This document shows, piece after piece, positions 45,138-57,108 of a stretch of DNA of 64,000 nucleotides. The stretch covers positions 55,900,093-55,964,092 of the forward strand of contig NC_030812.1 in NCBI RefSeq assembly GCF_001704415.2, read 5' to 3'. This DNA is from Capra hircus (Eukaryota; Chordata; Mammalia; Artiodactyla; Bovidae). The position numbers were made by a program, and so were the translations under genes. Position 1 is the stretch's first letter. Every line of letters starts with the position of its first letter. The notes beneath the pieces are model-generated. The model did no database searches, was not told where the DNA came from, and saw only the letters and a program-made list of their open reading frames with translations.

Positions 45138-46385
45138 GAACAACAAGTTCAACCATAGAGTCCTCCTTTCCTTCTTCCTTCCTCCCATCTTCTGCAAATC
45201 ACCACAATCATGTATTATCACTTCACTTATAAATTTTTGAATGACCAATGCGTGGCTTTATTGCTTCTAGCATAAGACAGTTTTATAGTAAAACTTTTCC
45301 ATAGTGGGCTAATGTTTAACTTATGTGCCCCAAATATAATATGACAATTTTCATAAATTGTCAAATAACAATACAATCAAAAAAAAAACCAAAACAATAC
45401 AATCACTTCACAGAGGCCTTAACAAGTGCTATTTTGAAAATGCTGATTTTTTCCCCCTCATCACACTATAGCCACTAGAGCGAGTTGAAGAGCAATCATT
45501 GTGGAAAGGAGGGATAACACTTGCTACAAAATTATCTGAATCCCACAAAATCACTCTACTTCTGCTGAATGGTCTAACTTGGAACCTTCTAAAACTTTTG
45601 ATATTTGCTACTTGGTGTGTGTCTACATTCAAGACAAAAATAAATGAACAAGTAGCAAGTGAATTTTAGTAAATATTAGTACATAAATTCAAAAGTAAGC
45701 AATCATGCTTACTTCGACAAATTTTAAATTAAATTCTTGGACTAGTACAAAGATATCTGTGATTTTAATATGCGTACCTATAATACAGTGATATTCTCTG
45801 CTAAAACTATTTCTAGTCCTTATGATGAAATTAATTTTTTCTGAGTTTGAAGCAAAGTGCATTGTGAGTAAGAAATAAGAAATACGCCTAAAATTAATTG
45901 CATGGGAACTTCTTGTTATTTCAGTTTTCTGGCAACTTTTCATCTCAGATATAGAACTTTGGGTAATTTCCCAGAAGTTTTCCTTGCCTCTTTAATACAT
46001 GATCATATACATATACACACAGATATATATGTAAATGCACCCATCCATATAAACACTTATAAATGTTGAATCCCTAAATGTTTAATTGGCGAGAGGTCGG
46101 CTCTGTGTAGGGAGCTGATCTCAGAATTTGGAATTAAAGTTAGAAATAATGTCCCACGTTAAATGTGGGGTAAGTCATTTTAGAAGTAACCCTACCCAAG
46201 AAATGGTTTGCTAGTGTCACCCTGAAGTGTCATGAGAAACTCCTCAGTTTTATTTGGGCAAGACAGTTCCCCAAGAAGGCAAGACGGACCTGTGATGTGT
46301 GTAGATTACATGCATGCACTCACACTGCAACAAGTGTGGTATGGGAGGATTATGACAGAGGGTGATAGGTAACATGGAGCCCAGG
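45037..46385 (+). repeat. Direct segmental duplication, copy 2
   Basis: This is the counterpart of 1-1605 without the Bov-A2 SINE (empty site at 45811-45821). It has an extra A-rich segment near 45377-45402 that partly repeats 'acaatacaatca'. The match ends at about 46385, where the flanks diverge. The duplication may extend left of 45037, but the window edge hides the partner. Confidence 0.93.
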
Positions 46386-47139
46386 AGAAGGGAGCCAACG
46401 AGGAGGGCCATGCCAGATGGTCTGTTGCCCTAACCCAGGAGAGAGGCTGTTCTGGCCCTAAGGGCTACTGCTGATCCTCAGGACCCCAAAGTCCTAGTGT
46501 GGAGAGAGAAGTTCACTAATTTGTTGGTTTGGTGCTAAACCTGTCCTCTCTATAAACAACTCTCTGATCAATAGTAGGGACTCCAGATGTTCTTGGTCTC
46601 ACCCAGAATAATTAAGTCCTGTGAAAATACCCTAGATAGTTTTTATACCCAGAAGCAGTCTCTGCTGTAAATGGGGTTCTTGGTTTGTAGATCATTTTCC
46701 CACCAGAGTTTGATCTTCTTGAGTAATGGTTGGAATTAGACGTAAGGACCAACAAAGCTAAAATACAGAATTAGCTGAGGGACCATTTACCATCAGAGCC
46801 CACTAGTAGAGTTCAGCCTGAGGCAAATGGCCAAGTAACCTCCTGCTGACTTTTCTTTAGCTTTACTTTGGCTATAAATCTGGTGAATGTAGAATTCAAA
46901 ATCAGTAGGTTCTTATCTTTCAGTGGAATAAGACTAATTTTTATGAAAGTGGAAAGAAAAGTTCAGATAGGGAAGAAGTTGGTGCTTTGTGGCAAATGAA
47001 AACGGGGAACTGATGAGTTTTGTTGAGGCTTTGGGAATAACTGGCTTCTATTCACAGTGGAGACAAAACAAAGATCAGTAGCATTTAAAGTTGTATGTTA
47101 TTCCTAACAGAGCATGCTCTTTGAGGTGTAGCCTATTGT
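46386..47139. other. Non-genic sequence right of duplication copy 2
   Basis: No gene or named repeat is recognised. The sequence is not shared with the flank of copy 1. Confidence 0.4.
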
Positions 47140-47345
47140 CATGTGAAACACATGGTCCCTGCAGCCAGCTTGTTTAGGACTGAATCTTGGCTCCAACACT
47201 TGCCAACTGTGTAACCTTGGGCAAGCAACTTCATTTCTCTGTCCCTTGGTTTCTTTATCTCTAAAATGAATTGTTGTAAAGATTAAATGAGATGGTGTAC
47301 ACAAAATGATTAAAATTACATCTGACATATAGTAAGATATTTTTA
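47140..47345 (+). repeat. MIR SINE
   Basis: The order 'ctgaatcttggctccaacac', 'gtgtaaccttgggcaagcaa', 'tggtttctttatctctaaaa' and 'gattaaatgagatggt' matches the MIR consensus in sense. Confidence 0.88.
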
Positions 47346-47364
47346 TAATCTAATAATTGTGGAG

Positions 47365-47600
47365 TAGCTTATTTCTCATGAATACCCTGTTGAACCTCCC
47401 TCCCAGCCACCCTTCTAGGTTGTCACAGAGGACTGGTAGAGCTCTCTATGTTATACAGCAACTTCCCACCATCTGTTTTACATATGGTAACGTGTATGTT
47501 TCAAGGCTACTCTCTCAATTCATCACACCCTCTTCTTCCCCCACTGGGGCACAGACTTTTGACCCCAATGACACAGGATTTATTTCCATTAAACAGGAAA
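47365..47600 (-). mobile_element. L1 3' fragment (antisense)
   Basis: It shares 'cttctaggttgtcacagag' and 'gttatacagcaacttcccac' with the L1 fragment at 42942-43137. Confidence 0.7.
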
Positions 47601-47654
47601 TGCTTACATAGTACCTATTAGGTGCCAGACACTGGTCTATGTGCCTTACAAATA

Positions 47655-48030
47655 CAAAGAATTGATGCTTTTAAATTGTGGTGGTGAAGAAGACTCTTGA
47701 GAGTCCCTTGGACTACAAGGAGATCAAACCAGTCAGTACTAAAGGAAATTAACCCCGAGTATTCATTGGAAGGACTGGTGCTAAAGTTGAAGCTCCAATA
47801 TTTTGGCCACCTGATGCAAAGAGTTGACTCACTGGGAAAAAAAAAAAAAAAACCTGATGCTGAGAAAGATCAGGGAAGAGGGTGGTAGAGGATGAGATGG
47901 TTAGATAGCAACACCAACTCAGTGAACATGAATTTGAGCAACTCTGGGAGACAGAGGAGAACAGAGGAGCCTGGCATGCTGCAGTCCATGGGGTCACAAA
48001 GAGTTGAACATGACATAGGGACTGAACAAC
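47655..48030 (+). mobile_element. BovB 3'-end fragment
   Basis: It opens 'aagaattgatgcttttaaat', continues through 'gagtcccttggactacaagg' and ends 'gggtcacaaagagttgaaca'. An A-run of 18 bases at 47838-47855 interrupts it. Confidence 0.85.
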
Positions 48031-48604
48031 AACAAAAGTTGACATTATGAACAGGCCCATTCTATAGATGAGGAGCCAAGTGGGAGGAGAACAGGGTTTC
48101 AATCAGACTCCAGAGACATGTGGGATGCTGCCCATCCCTGTCTTCAGACAGTATTGCAACTGCAGAGAAAGCAGACTAAAGAGGCTGGAGCCCAGCACCA
48201 ACAAATAGTCCTGGTGCAAAACATTTTCTTACCTGTTTGCCTTGGTTTTTTTTTTCCTTCATCAAGTTGAGATAAGAGAAGTTATGGCTTTGACATGAAT
48301 TGGGCTTAAAGGGTGCAGAATTTAATTTTCTTATTAAAAGTATAAAGCTGGGAGAAATAAACACCAGGCCTGGTCACCAGGCCACTGCCCTGCCCAGCTT
48401 TGTATCAAAGCTGTTAAGTGACCCTCAGTTGGCACAACAAAGGTCCTTCTGCTCAGTGTCTTTAGAGCCAATATAATGAGTTAGTGCAGTTCAGAAGCAA
48501 AGAAAAGTTTAATTCTTTGATCGAAAACAGAGAGGTATAGACCCTTACTGTAGAGTGAATTCTCCTCTATAGGCCATGAGCAAAACTGCTTTATAGGGTT
48601 CTCA
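48031..48604. other. Non-genic sequence
   Basis: No gene is recognised. The stretch 48355-48450 has short direct repeats around 'ggtcaccaggccactgccc'. Confidence 0.4.
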
Positions 48605-49020
48605 GCAGTCAGTAGTCATGTACGGATGTGAGAGTTGGACCATAAAGAAGGCTGAGCACTTCAAACTATGGTGCTGGAGAAGACTCTTGAGAGTCCCTTG
48701 GACAGCAAGGAGATCAAACCAATCAATGCTAAAGGAAATCAACCCTGAATATTCATTGGAAGGACTGATGCTTAAACTGAAGCTCCAATAATATGGCCAC
48801 CTGAAGCAAGAGCCAACTCACTGGAAAAGACCCTGATGCTGGGAAAGATTGAGGGCAGGAGAAGGGAGCGACAGAGGATGTGATGGTTGGATGGCATCAC
48901 CGAATCCATGGACATAAGTTTGAGCAAACTCCAGAAGATAGTGAAGCACAGGGAAGCCCGGCGCATTGCAGTCCATGGGGTCGCAAAGAGTCAGACATGA
49001 TTTAGCAACTGAACAAGAAC
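48605..49020 (+). mobile_element. BovB 3'-end fragment
   Basis: It begins 'agtagtcatgtacggatgtg' and ends 'gggtcgcaaagagtcagaca' with an AAC-rich tail. Confidence 0.87.
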
Positions 49021-49470
49021 AACAGCAGCAGGGAGTGGGCGGAGTTTCCGTAGAGCAGCGCAGCTACGCTGAGGCCCTAGATCACAGTGCTGGGGGCAGC
49101 CTCTCTGCACACAGCCCACTGCTGCCATCTTGATTTGCAGGGTCATGTGCAGCTCTTCTCCACATGGTCCACAGAGCTGAGGTGTCAGTCACAGCCATTC
49201 CACACGAATAACTTGGGTCTGAAGTGCCTGCTGCAAGGCCTCTGCAATTGGCACCATATGAGCAGGTGAAACAAGACAGACTCAAAGGAAAAGAAAAAAG
49301 AAAAGGTTAGACTTTATTACCGATTCTTTTTCACTTTCTCAGGAATTGTTAATAGGCTTTACCAGTGACAAAACAGTGAAGATAAGTGTTTACTCTCAGT
49401 TACATCAGCTAAAGTAAGGGCTGTAAGCACTTACTATACTTGACATTTTGTGCTGATAGTGAGTATATAG
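49021..49470. other. Non-genic sequence
   Basis: The segment 49030-49290 is relatively GC-rich and could be part of an old LTR, but I cannot name it. No coding evidence is seen. Confidence 0.35.
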
Positions 49471-49667
49471 GGTTTCCATGGTAACTCAGTGGTAAGAATC
49501 CCCCTAACAATGCAGGAGATGCAGGTTCGATTCCTGGGTTGGAAGGATCCCTTGGAGGAGGAAATGGTAACCCACTCCAGTATCCTTGCCTGGGAAACCC
49601 ACGGACAAAAAAGCCTGATGCGCTACAGTATAGGGGGTCACAAAGAGTCAGATGCAGCTGAGCATGC
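49471..49667 (+). mobile_element. Bov-tA SINE with 13-bp target-site duplication
   Basis: The element runs from 'ggtttccatggtaactcagt' to 'gcagctgagcatgc' and is flanked by AGTGAGTATATAG at 49458-49470 and 49668-49680. Confidence 0.93.
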
Positions 49668-49680
49668 AGTGAGTATATAG

Positions 49681-52109
49681 GAATTAAATTTGGTTAATTC
49701 CTGATTAGCCTGTAGTGTGTTTCATTTTATTACTGGCCTTGGCAGAGTTTCTTCTCCTTTTATAACTTTTGCAGCTACAGAGATTAAGTTTAGTAAAGTT
49801 CAGTGTTGGTTTGTTAATAAGAAATGGAAGCAGAGGACTTCTCCAGGTAATGAAAACTCCATACTCCTTTTACCTCTGTTAGAGTAAGTCTAACCTGTAA
49901 CAGAATTAAAGGACAGGGACTACGTATCTTTGTCTCAATCGTCTTAGCACCTAACACAATACCTGGCATGCACATGCTTGTTCCATTCAATTGAATCTTG
50001 GAGTAAAACATAAATGTGCTAGGTTAAATGCTCTGCTCATAGGAAATACTCTGAATCTTAGCTGAAATTCTGACAGCAATTATCTTTGAGTAGTGAGGTT
50101 CTTGTGCTTTTTTATTTCCTTCCTCATCTTTTTGCTATTTTCCAAAACCACTGCTGTAAACTACAACAGATGACTGCTTATAAGAGAGTTCCCTTCTCCT
50201 TATCTCATTCGTTTCTAATATGTGGGGTTTATTTTTACAAAATTTGTAATTTCACAAAAATTTTATAGACATAGATAGTCAAATAGTTCTACAAAGAGCA
50301 AATGAAGACACTCTCTAGATTCTTTTAGTCAGTTATTGTGGAATTTACTTCTACATGTCTAAACAACATGCTTATGTTGTTTTTCATTTTTGAATCTCCC
50401 ATTGGTTTCTCTGTGGGGTGATGAGACTAACCTGTTTCATCACTCTTACCCCATTGCCAGGTACATTCCAATCACCCCCATCCTTGCAGAAATTTGGCTA
50501 GATTGATGTTCAGTGTTGGTGTTATGCTAACACGGTAAATATTTTTGATTCTGTGAACAACATTTTATTTTCTCTAGAGTCAATAATTATCTTTATTGGC
50601 TTAGTTTTTGATGTTTTACCACTAAATTGACCTTCTTCCCTTCATCCTCCCTACCCCATCATTTTATAAACCACTTCTCAGTACATTCAAATATGTTAGA
50701 TATTCTCTAATTTCATCTTCTAGAGCTCTGGGCTTGCTCCAGTCTGGGCTGACTGCACAGCTTGGGATTCCTCTTCACTGACATCCTAGGACTTACTTTG
50801 CCTTTTTTCAATGTTGGACCCACTGTTGCCTGGATCTTTATGCCTTCCTCTTTTTTGATTAATTCTCTCATTTTAGAGTATCTTTCTAACAAAGGGTCTA
50901 TGGGAGATAACACTTTTGAGAATTTCCATATCTGAAAATACCTTTACTTCATGTTCATCTTTAATTAATACTGGCTGGATATAGAACCCCAGAATGGAAA
51001 TTTTGAGGCATAACTCCCTTCTCTTATAGCTTGCATCATTACTATAAATGAACCTGATGCCACTCTGACTCCTGACCTTTACAACAGTCATGTTTCCCTC
51101 TCTGGGAGTCTATAGGATCTTCTATCTTTACTGCTCCTGACTCTCACTCTAATATGCCCCAGTGCCAGAGTCAGGGTCTGCTTTCACCCACTGGGCTTGG
51201 TGCTCCCCATCAATCTGGAAATTCATGTCCTTTATTTCCAGAAATCCTACTAAATTTTTCCTTGAAAATTGTATACATCACTATTTGTGTGCCCTCTTTC
51301 TAGAATTTCAAGTATTTGGAAGTTACATTTCTATGGTTTTCTTTTCTGCATTCCATTTCTTTGCCTTAGCCCATCCACTGAGTTTTCATTTTTGCTATTA
51401 TAATTTCCAAGAGCTCTTTTTTGTTCTCTGATTGTCCCTTTTTCAATAGTATCCTCTTTTTGTTTCACGCATGTAGTGTTTCTCTTATCTCTGTGAAGAT
51501 ATTGAGAATGTTTTATGTATGTTTTCCCATTTGCATTTCATGCTTCCTTCAGGTGGCTTTATTCTCTCAGCTCATTTTGGTCTTTACCTTTCATAGTTAA
51601 TGTTTTCTTCTAAAGTCTGTTGATCCTTAGCTATTTGCTCATATTTGAATGGGAAATTAAAGAACTGCAAATTGGTGGGGCTTGTCGCTATTTTGCTCTG
51701 ACTGGACTGTTTCAGTGAATACCTGGTATCAGTGTCCTGGGCTGGTTTTTTTCCCTTCTCTCTTGGATTTCTCATATTCCCTAGAGAAGCTTCTCCAGTC
51801 TCTCACCTGGAGAGTATCTCTGGCTGCCACCATTTTGGTTGCCAAATGCAGGAAGAAAGCTGGGCCCATGGTTTCAGTGCTCATTTTGGACATTTCATTC
51901 CATCCCATTTTTCAGGATGATATCCACGCCCTCAACTCTGCCAAATGCCCAGCCCCATTCTCATCTAGATACTCTTTGTTGTAGCTTTATATTGACTGCA
52001 CCACTTCCTCCCAGGTGTAAGAGGGACAGTTGCTAAACAACCCATTTGGGAGGGGATCCAATGGTCTGTTTCTTAAACAGGCTTCCAAACAGTTCTTTTC
52101 TCTGTTCCT
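49681..52109. other. Non-genic AT-rich sequence with unresolved old repeats
   Basis: I find no exon or RNA gene. The part 50700-51650 has the look of antisense LINE-like sequence ('ggctggatatagaaccccag'), but the family is not resolved. The short open frames lack domain motifs. Confidence 0.4.
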
Positions 52110-52399
52110 TCTCTACCCCTAGATCTAGTCATGTTGCTGCAAATGGCATTATTTTATTCTTTTTATGACTGAGTAATATTCCACTGTATATGTATAAAGC
52201 ACATCTTCTTTATCCATTCATCAGTAATTGGACATTTAGGTTTCTTCCATGGCTATTGAAAATAGTGCTGCAATGAACATTGGGGTGCATGCATCTTTCC
52301 AAGTTATAGTTTCCCTGGATATATGCCCAAAAGTAGGATTGCAGGATCATACAGTAGCTATTTTTTTAGTTTTTTAAGGAACTACTATACCGTTCTCCA

Positions 52400-52611
52400 T
52401 GGGCTTCCCAGGTGGCTCAGTGGTAAAGAATTCACCTGCCAATGCAGGAGACACAAGAGATGTAGGTTTCATCCCTGGGCCAGGAAGATCCCCTGGAAAA
52501 GGGAATGGCAACCCACTCCAGTATTCTTGCTAGGAAAACCCTATAGACACAGGAGTCTGGCAGACTATAGTCCATGAGGTTGCAGAGAGTTGGACACAAC
52601 TGAGCATACTC
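52400..52611 (+). mobile_element. Bov-tA SINE inside L1
   Basis: A complete Bov-tA is flanked by TTCTCCA at 52393-52399 and 52612-52618. L1 sequence continues in register on both sides. Confidence 0.9.
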
Positions 52612-52787
52612 TTCTCCACAGTGGCTATAGCAATTTATATCTCACCAACAATATAGGAGGGTTCCTTATTCTCCACACGCTCTCTAGCATTTATTTGTAG
52701 ATGGCCATTCTGACTGGTGTGAGGTGATACTTCACTCTAGTTTGCAGTTTTGAGTTGTATTTCTCTAATAATTAGCAAAAGTGTGAA

Positions 52788-52979
52788 GGTGTTAGTCACT
52801 CAGTCATGTCCGATTATTTGCAACCTCATAGACTGTATGGCCTCTGTCCATGGAATTCTCCAGGCAAGGATATTGAAGTGGATAGTCATTCTCTTCTCCA
52901 AGAGATCTTCCCAATCCAGGGATCAAACCTGGGTCTTCCACACTGCAGGCAAATTCTTTACCATCTGAGCTACCAGGAA
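52788..52979 (-). mobile_element. Bov-tA SINE inside L1
   Basis: An antisense Bov-tA runs from 'gtgttagtcactcagtcatg' to the head at 'ctgagctaccaggaag'. It abuts a BovB 3' fragment. Confidence 0.86.
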
Positions 52980-53420
52980 GTGTTTTTCCAGTAATCATGT
53001 ACAGATTTGAGAGTTGGATCATAAAGAAGACTGAGTGCTAAAAATATTGATGCTTTTGAACTATGGTGCTGGAGAAGACTCTTGAGAGTCACTTGACAGC
53101 AAGGAGATCCAACCAGTCCATCCTAAAAGAGATCAACCCTGAATACTCATTGGAAGGACTGATGCTGAAGCTGAAGCTCCAATACTTTGATCATCTGATG
53201 CAAAGAACCAACTCATTGGAAAAGACCTTGATGCTAGGAAAGATTGAGAGCAGGAGAAGGGGGCAACAGAGGATGAAATGGTTGGATGGCATCACTGACT
53301 CAGTGGACATGAGTTTGAGCAAACTCCAGGAGATAGTGAAAGACAGGGAAGCCTGGCATGCTGCAGTCCATGGGGTCGCAAAGAGTTGGACATGACTTAA
53401 CAACTGAACAACAACAATAT
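52980..53420 (+). mobile_element. BovB 3'-end fragment inside L1
   Basis: It begins 'ttttccagtaatcatgtaca' and ends 'ggggtcgcaaagagttggac' with an AAC-rich tail. The reading frame NQSILKEINPEYSLEGLMLK is still visible. Confidence 0.88.
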
Positions 53421-53469
53421 TTCATGTGTCTTTGAGCCATCTGTATGTTTCCTTTTTCTTTTTGTGGGG

Positions 53470-53580
53470 GACATGCCATGTGGCATGTGGGATCTTAGCT
53501 CTCCAAAAAAGGATTGAACCTGTGACCCCCTGCAGTTGAAATGTGGAGTCCTAAACCCTGGAACAACCAAGGAATTCCCA
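53470..53580 (-). mobile_element. CHR-type SINE inside L1
   Basis: The reverse complement contains the CHR features: 'gtgggatcttagctctcc' and 'cctgtgaccccctgcagttg' on the + strand, ending 'aaccaaggaattccc'. Confidence 0.8.
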
Positions 53581-54104
53581 TCTCTTTGTCTTCTTTGGAG
53601 AAATATCTATTTAGATCTTCTGCCTATTTTTTGATTGGGTTGTCCGCTTTTTAAATATTGAGCTATATGAGCTGCTGGTCTGTTTTGGAGGTTAATCTCT
53701 TGCCAGTTGTTTGCAAATATTTTCTTCCATTTCTGTAAGTTGTCTTTTTGTTTTGTTTATGGTTTCCTTTGCTGTGTAAAAGATTTTAAGTTTAATTAGA
53801 TCTCATTTCTTTACTTTTGTTTTTATTTCCATTTCTCTAGAATATGGATCCAAAAATATACTTTTTATGTGTTTTATGTCAAAGAGTGGTTTGTCTATGT
53901 TTTCCTCTAGGAGTTTTATAGTATCCATTTTTACATTTAAATCTTTAATGTATTTTGAGAGGGTTTTTTGTGTGTGGTGTTAGAGAATGTTCTAATTTCA
54001 TTCTTTTACATGTAGCTGTCCAGTTTTTCTGGAAACCTGCTTTTGAAAGTGTCACAACACCTACCCTGAGCATGCTGAAAAGTCAAGAGAAGCCACTTAT
54101 CACA

Positions 54105-54290
54105 CAATCTAGAACCATGCTATTTAAAATAGTTCCAGTAGCCCAGTATCACCTGGGAATTTATTTTTAAATGCCAAAACTCAGCCTCCACCCCTGCCAA
54201 ATTTACTGAATCAGAATTCACATTTTAACAAGATCTCCAGATAATTCATGGCCAAATGAACAATCAAGAAGCACTAATCCATAGCAGTAG
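54105..54290 (+). mobile_element. MER5A-like DNA transposon relic
   Basis: The segment has 'agtatcacctgggaattta', 'ctgaatcagaattcacattt', 'aacaagatctccagataatt' and 'caagaagcact', in the order of MER5A/B elements. Confidence 0.72.
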
Positions 54291-55851
54291 CCCTTAATAT
54301 TCCATCCAGCAGTATTAAATTAGGTTTGGAGATCAGGATCTTTCAAATCAATTCACACAACTATCCTTAGGGGTATGACCTACAAGAAAAAACAGTGGTT
54401 AATAATACAAATTAAGTGGCGATCCAGAACAGATCCTGGGACTTCAAGTTCTGAAAGTAGTTGTGGCATTTTTCAGAGTAAAAACTCAAAAGAATGCTAA
54501 ATACAGACACAGTTTACTTTACTGGAAAAACATATAAAGTGATGTATTTCTTATGCATCTAATTGGGAACCAGATTTTCAAAGGAAAGAATGTATTCTTA
54601 TTATAAATGCCTGATAAATACGTGGCATTGACAAAGATTACAACAGTCACTTAACCTTTTGCCAACCCTTTGCCAAATTTTAACTTTGAAGAACTAAAAA
54701 GAAACACCTACTGCCTTAAAAATAAGGCCATCTGTTCTCTCCAATCCAGGTCCTTTACAGATCCAAGATACTAAACCTCCAGAAGAAAAGCTCACAGACT
54801 GAAATTTGGTCACTTGGCTCAAGGTGTGAGAAGGAGTATACTCTATGAAATCTCATTAGGACTGAAACAATGTAGCTATTAGCTTTATGTCACTTGGGAT
54901 TATCAAATTATAGCTATAGATTGAGTGCACTGACCTTAAATGAACAAGCCTAACACCAGCAGGCCAAAGGCTAATAAGATTAGCCAATTGCCTGAGAAGG
55001 AAACTGGTCAGGTTTGCAGAATCAGTTAATGCCATGAGAGCAGAGTTCATAAGAGAGTCAACTGACCCAGGTGAATTATTGCAAACCATAGCTGCAATGA
55101 AAAGTAGAAATAAGCATTTGTGTAGAGTCTGCCTTGGAAATACAAATAAGGAAAGTGAGTGAGCAGAAGTGTAATCGTACAATTACAGGGACCTTGTCGT
55201 GCCTGGTCCTGCTGAATCAGCTGGATGCATCCTGGGCTGAGCTCAGCAAGAGAAACTTTTACTTGAGAGGTTACATAGACAGAAAAAGAACCATGTCATT
55301 TGTAAAAGCATGCTCAGGCTGGTGTTGGTGCCAAGCGTTAAGTCAAAAAAATGATTCAGAAGTGCAGCTGAGTAAATGAGGTGAAAGTGAGCACAAGGCA
55401 GTTTTCAAGGATGTCAGAAGTGTTGGATCAGGTGTGAGGAGCAGATTAGATAATGGTACAGAACAAGACCAGGAACGAGTTCCTTTGGCTCCTGCATTTC
55501 CTGCAATAGCTACTTAAAGACCTCCATGGGTCAGATGTTATCTCTGAAGATTCCAACTGGACAACTTCTGGTGTAGGAGTTCTTGTATGGAAGTTCAATA
55601 TGTTCTTTTAGATAGGATCTCTAATTTGGATAAACAGAAGTTTGGTAAACATAGTGTTATTTGAATGGAGTAATAATCACTGTAAACTAACACCTGAAGC
55701 TCAGTGAAACTATATTTCAGAGACATTCTCTCAAAACGGAATCTTTTCCTCTCTTGGAAAACAAAAAATGAGTTGAGTCCTCACTTTAATGAAGTATAGG
55801 ATAGGATAAGGGTATCAGAGTGGGTTTTATTTTAACCAGCTATATGTCTAT
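54291..55851. other. Non-genic sequence
   Basis: No gene or RNA is recognised. An open frame of 108 codons on the minus strand at 54856-55182 has no motif that I know. Confidence 0.4.
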
Positions 55852-56069
55852 CTTCCCTGGTGGCTTAGATGGTAAAGAATCTGCCTGCAATGTGGAAGAC
55901 CTGGGTTCAATCCCTGGGTGGGGAAGATCCCTTGGAGAAGGGAACGGCAACCCACTCCAGTATTCTTGCCTGAAAAATCGTATGGACAGAAGAACCCGGA
56001 GGGCTACAGTCCATGGAGTCACAAAGAGTCAGACATAACTGAGAAACTACCACTGACACACACACACAC
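55852..56069 (+). mobile_element. Bov-tA SINE
   Basis: A complete Bov-tA ends in a short (AC)n tail and is flanked by CTATCTTCC at 55848-55856 and 56070-56078. Confidence 0.92.
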
Positions 56070-56078
56070 CTATCTTCC

Positions 56079-56544
56079 AGAGAAAGATACTATGATTGTT
56101 ACCAGGGATGGATCAAAGAGTGTTAGGATTTTGTGTCTTTGTGTTATGGGGAGAGAATGAGACTGTGTTCATTTCTATAAAAGAAAGTTATGTCTTGCCA
56201 TTAAAGGCATAAATTTGTTTTGGAAGTTCAATATGATTAGAAGGGGGGTTGGGTGGATGCTCAGTAGTCAAAGGGAGGGAACATGCTGGTTATGAAGCTG
56301 TTTTTTCTAAGCTTCTCCCCTGCTTTGCTCTGTTTTATGTTGCTGTGCCTTGGACCCTGCAAGTTTCTCTAGCAGGTCTCCCGTTAGGATCTTCTAGTAG
56401 AGGTTCTACAAGGAGCCTAGAAGGCTGGGTGGTGAGCGATTTACAGCCTCCTGTTTGCTTTCTGTTCCTATCATTGTCCCCCTAGCAAGTGGTCTTCACT
56501 GTCATTATCAGCACTTGGTTTCAGTAGCAATACTTAACTGCAGT
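56079..56544. other. Non-genic sequence
   Basis: I see no recognisable gene or repeat here. Confidence 0.4.
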
Positions 56545-56796
56545 CCATATTCATTGGAAGGACTGATGCTGAAGCTCCTATACTTTGGCCACCTGATTCA
56601 AAGCCAACTCATTAGAAAAGACCATGATGCTGGGAAAGATTGAAGGCAGGAGGAGAAGGGGACAACAGAGAATGAGATGATTGGATGGCATCACCAATTC
56701 AATGGACATGAGTTTAATCAAGCTCTGGGAGATGGTGAAGGACAGGGAAGCCTGGCATGCAGCAATCCATGGGGTCGCAAAAAGTTGGACACGACT
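56545..56796 (+). mobile_element. BovB 3'-end fragment
   Basis: It opens 'catattcattggaaggactg' and ends 'ggggtcgcaaaaagttggac'. It is followed at once by a dimeric Bov-tA. Confidence 0.86.
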
Positions 56797-57108
56797 AGCT
56801 TCCCTGGTAGCTCAGTTGGTAAAGAATCCATCTGCAATGCAGGAGACCCCAGTTGGATTTCTGGGTCGGAAAGATCCCCTGGAGAAGGGATAGGCTACCC
56901 ACTCCAGTATTCTTGGGCTTCCCTTGTGGCTCAGCTGGCAAAGAATCTGCCTGCAATGGGGGATACCTGGGTTTGATCCCTGGGTTGGGAAGATCCCCCG
57001 GAGAAGGGAAAGGCTACCCACTCTGGTATTCTGGCCTGGAGAATTCCATGGACTGTATAGTCCATGGGGTCACAAAGAGTCGGACATGACAGAGCAACTT
57101 TCACTTTC
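56797..57108 (+). mobile_element. Dimeric Bov-tA SINE
   Basis: Two heads are present, 'cttccctggtagctcagttg' and 'gcttcccttgtggctcagct', with the same internal junction (about 56915-56920) as the arrays at 31722 and 40808. The second unit is complete to 'gacagagcaactttcacttt'. Confidence 0.9.

Larger units (their letters stand above)
52110..54045 (-). mobile_element. L1 (antisense) riddled with younger insertions
   Basis: L1 segments at 52110-52399, 52612-52787, 53421-53469 and 53581-54045 read consecutively as one antisense L1 ('actgagtaatattccactgt', 'ctggtgtgaggtgatacttc', 'attgggttgtccgctttt'). Between them sit a Bov-tA, a second Bov-tA plus BovB piece, and a CHR SINE. Confidence 0.85.

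Noticed and set aside
54856..55182. 108-codon minus-strand open frame as a conserved gene
   Set aside because: No motif, no splice context and no paralogue in the window; length is within chance expectation for this base composition.
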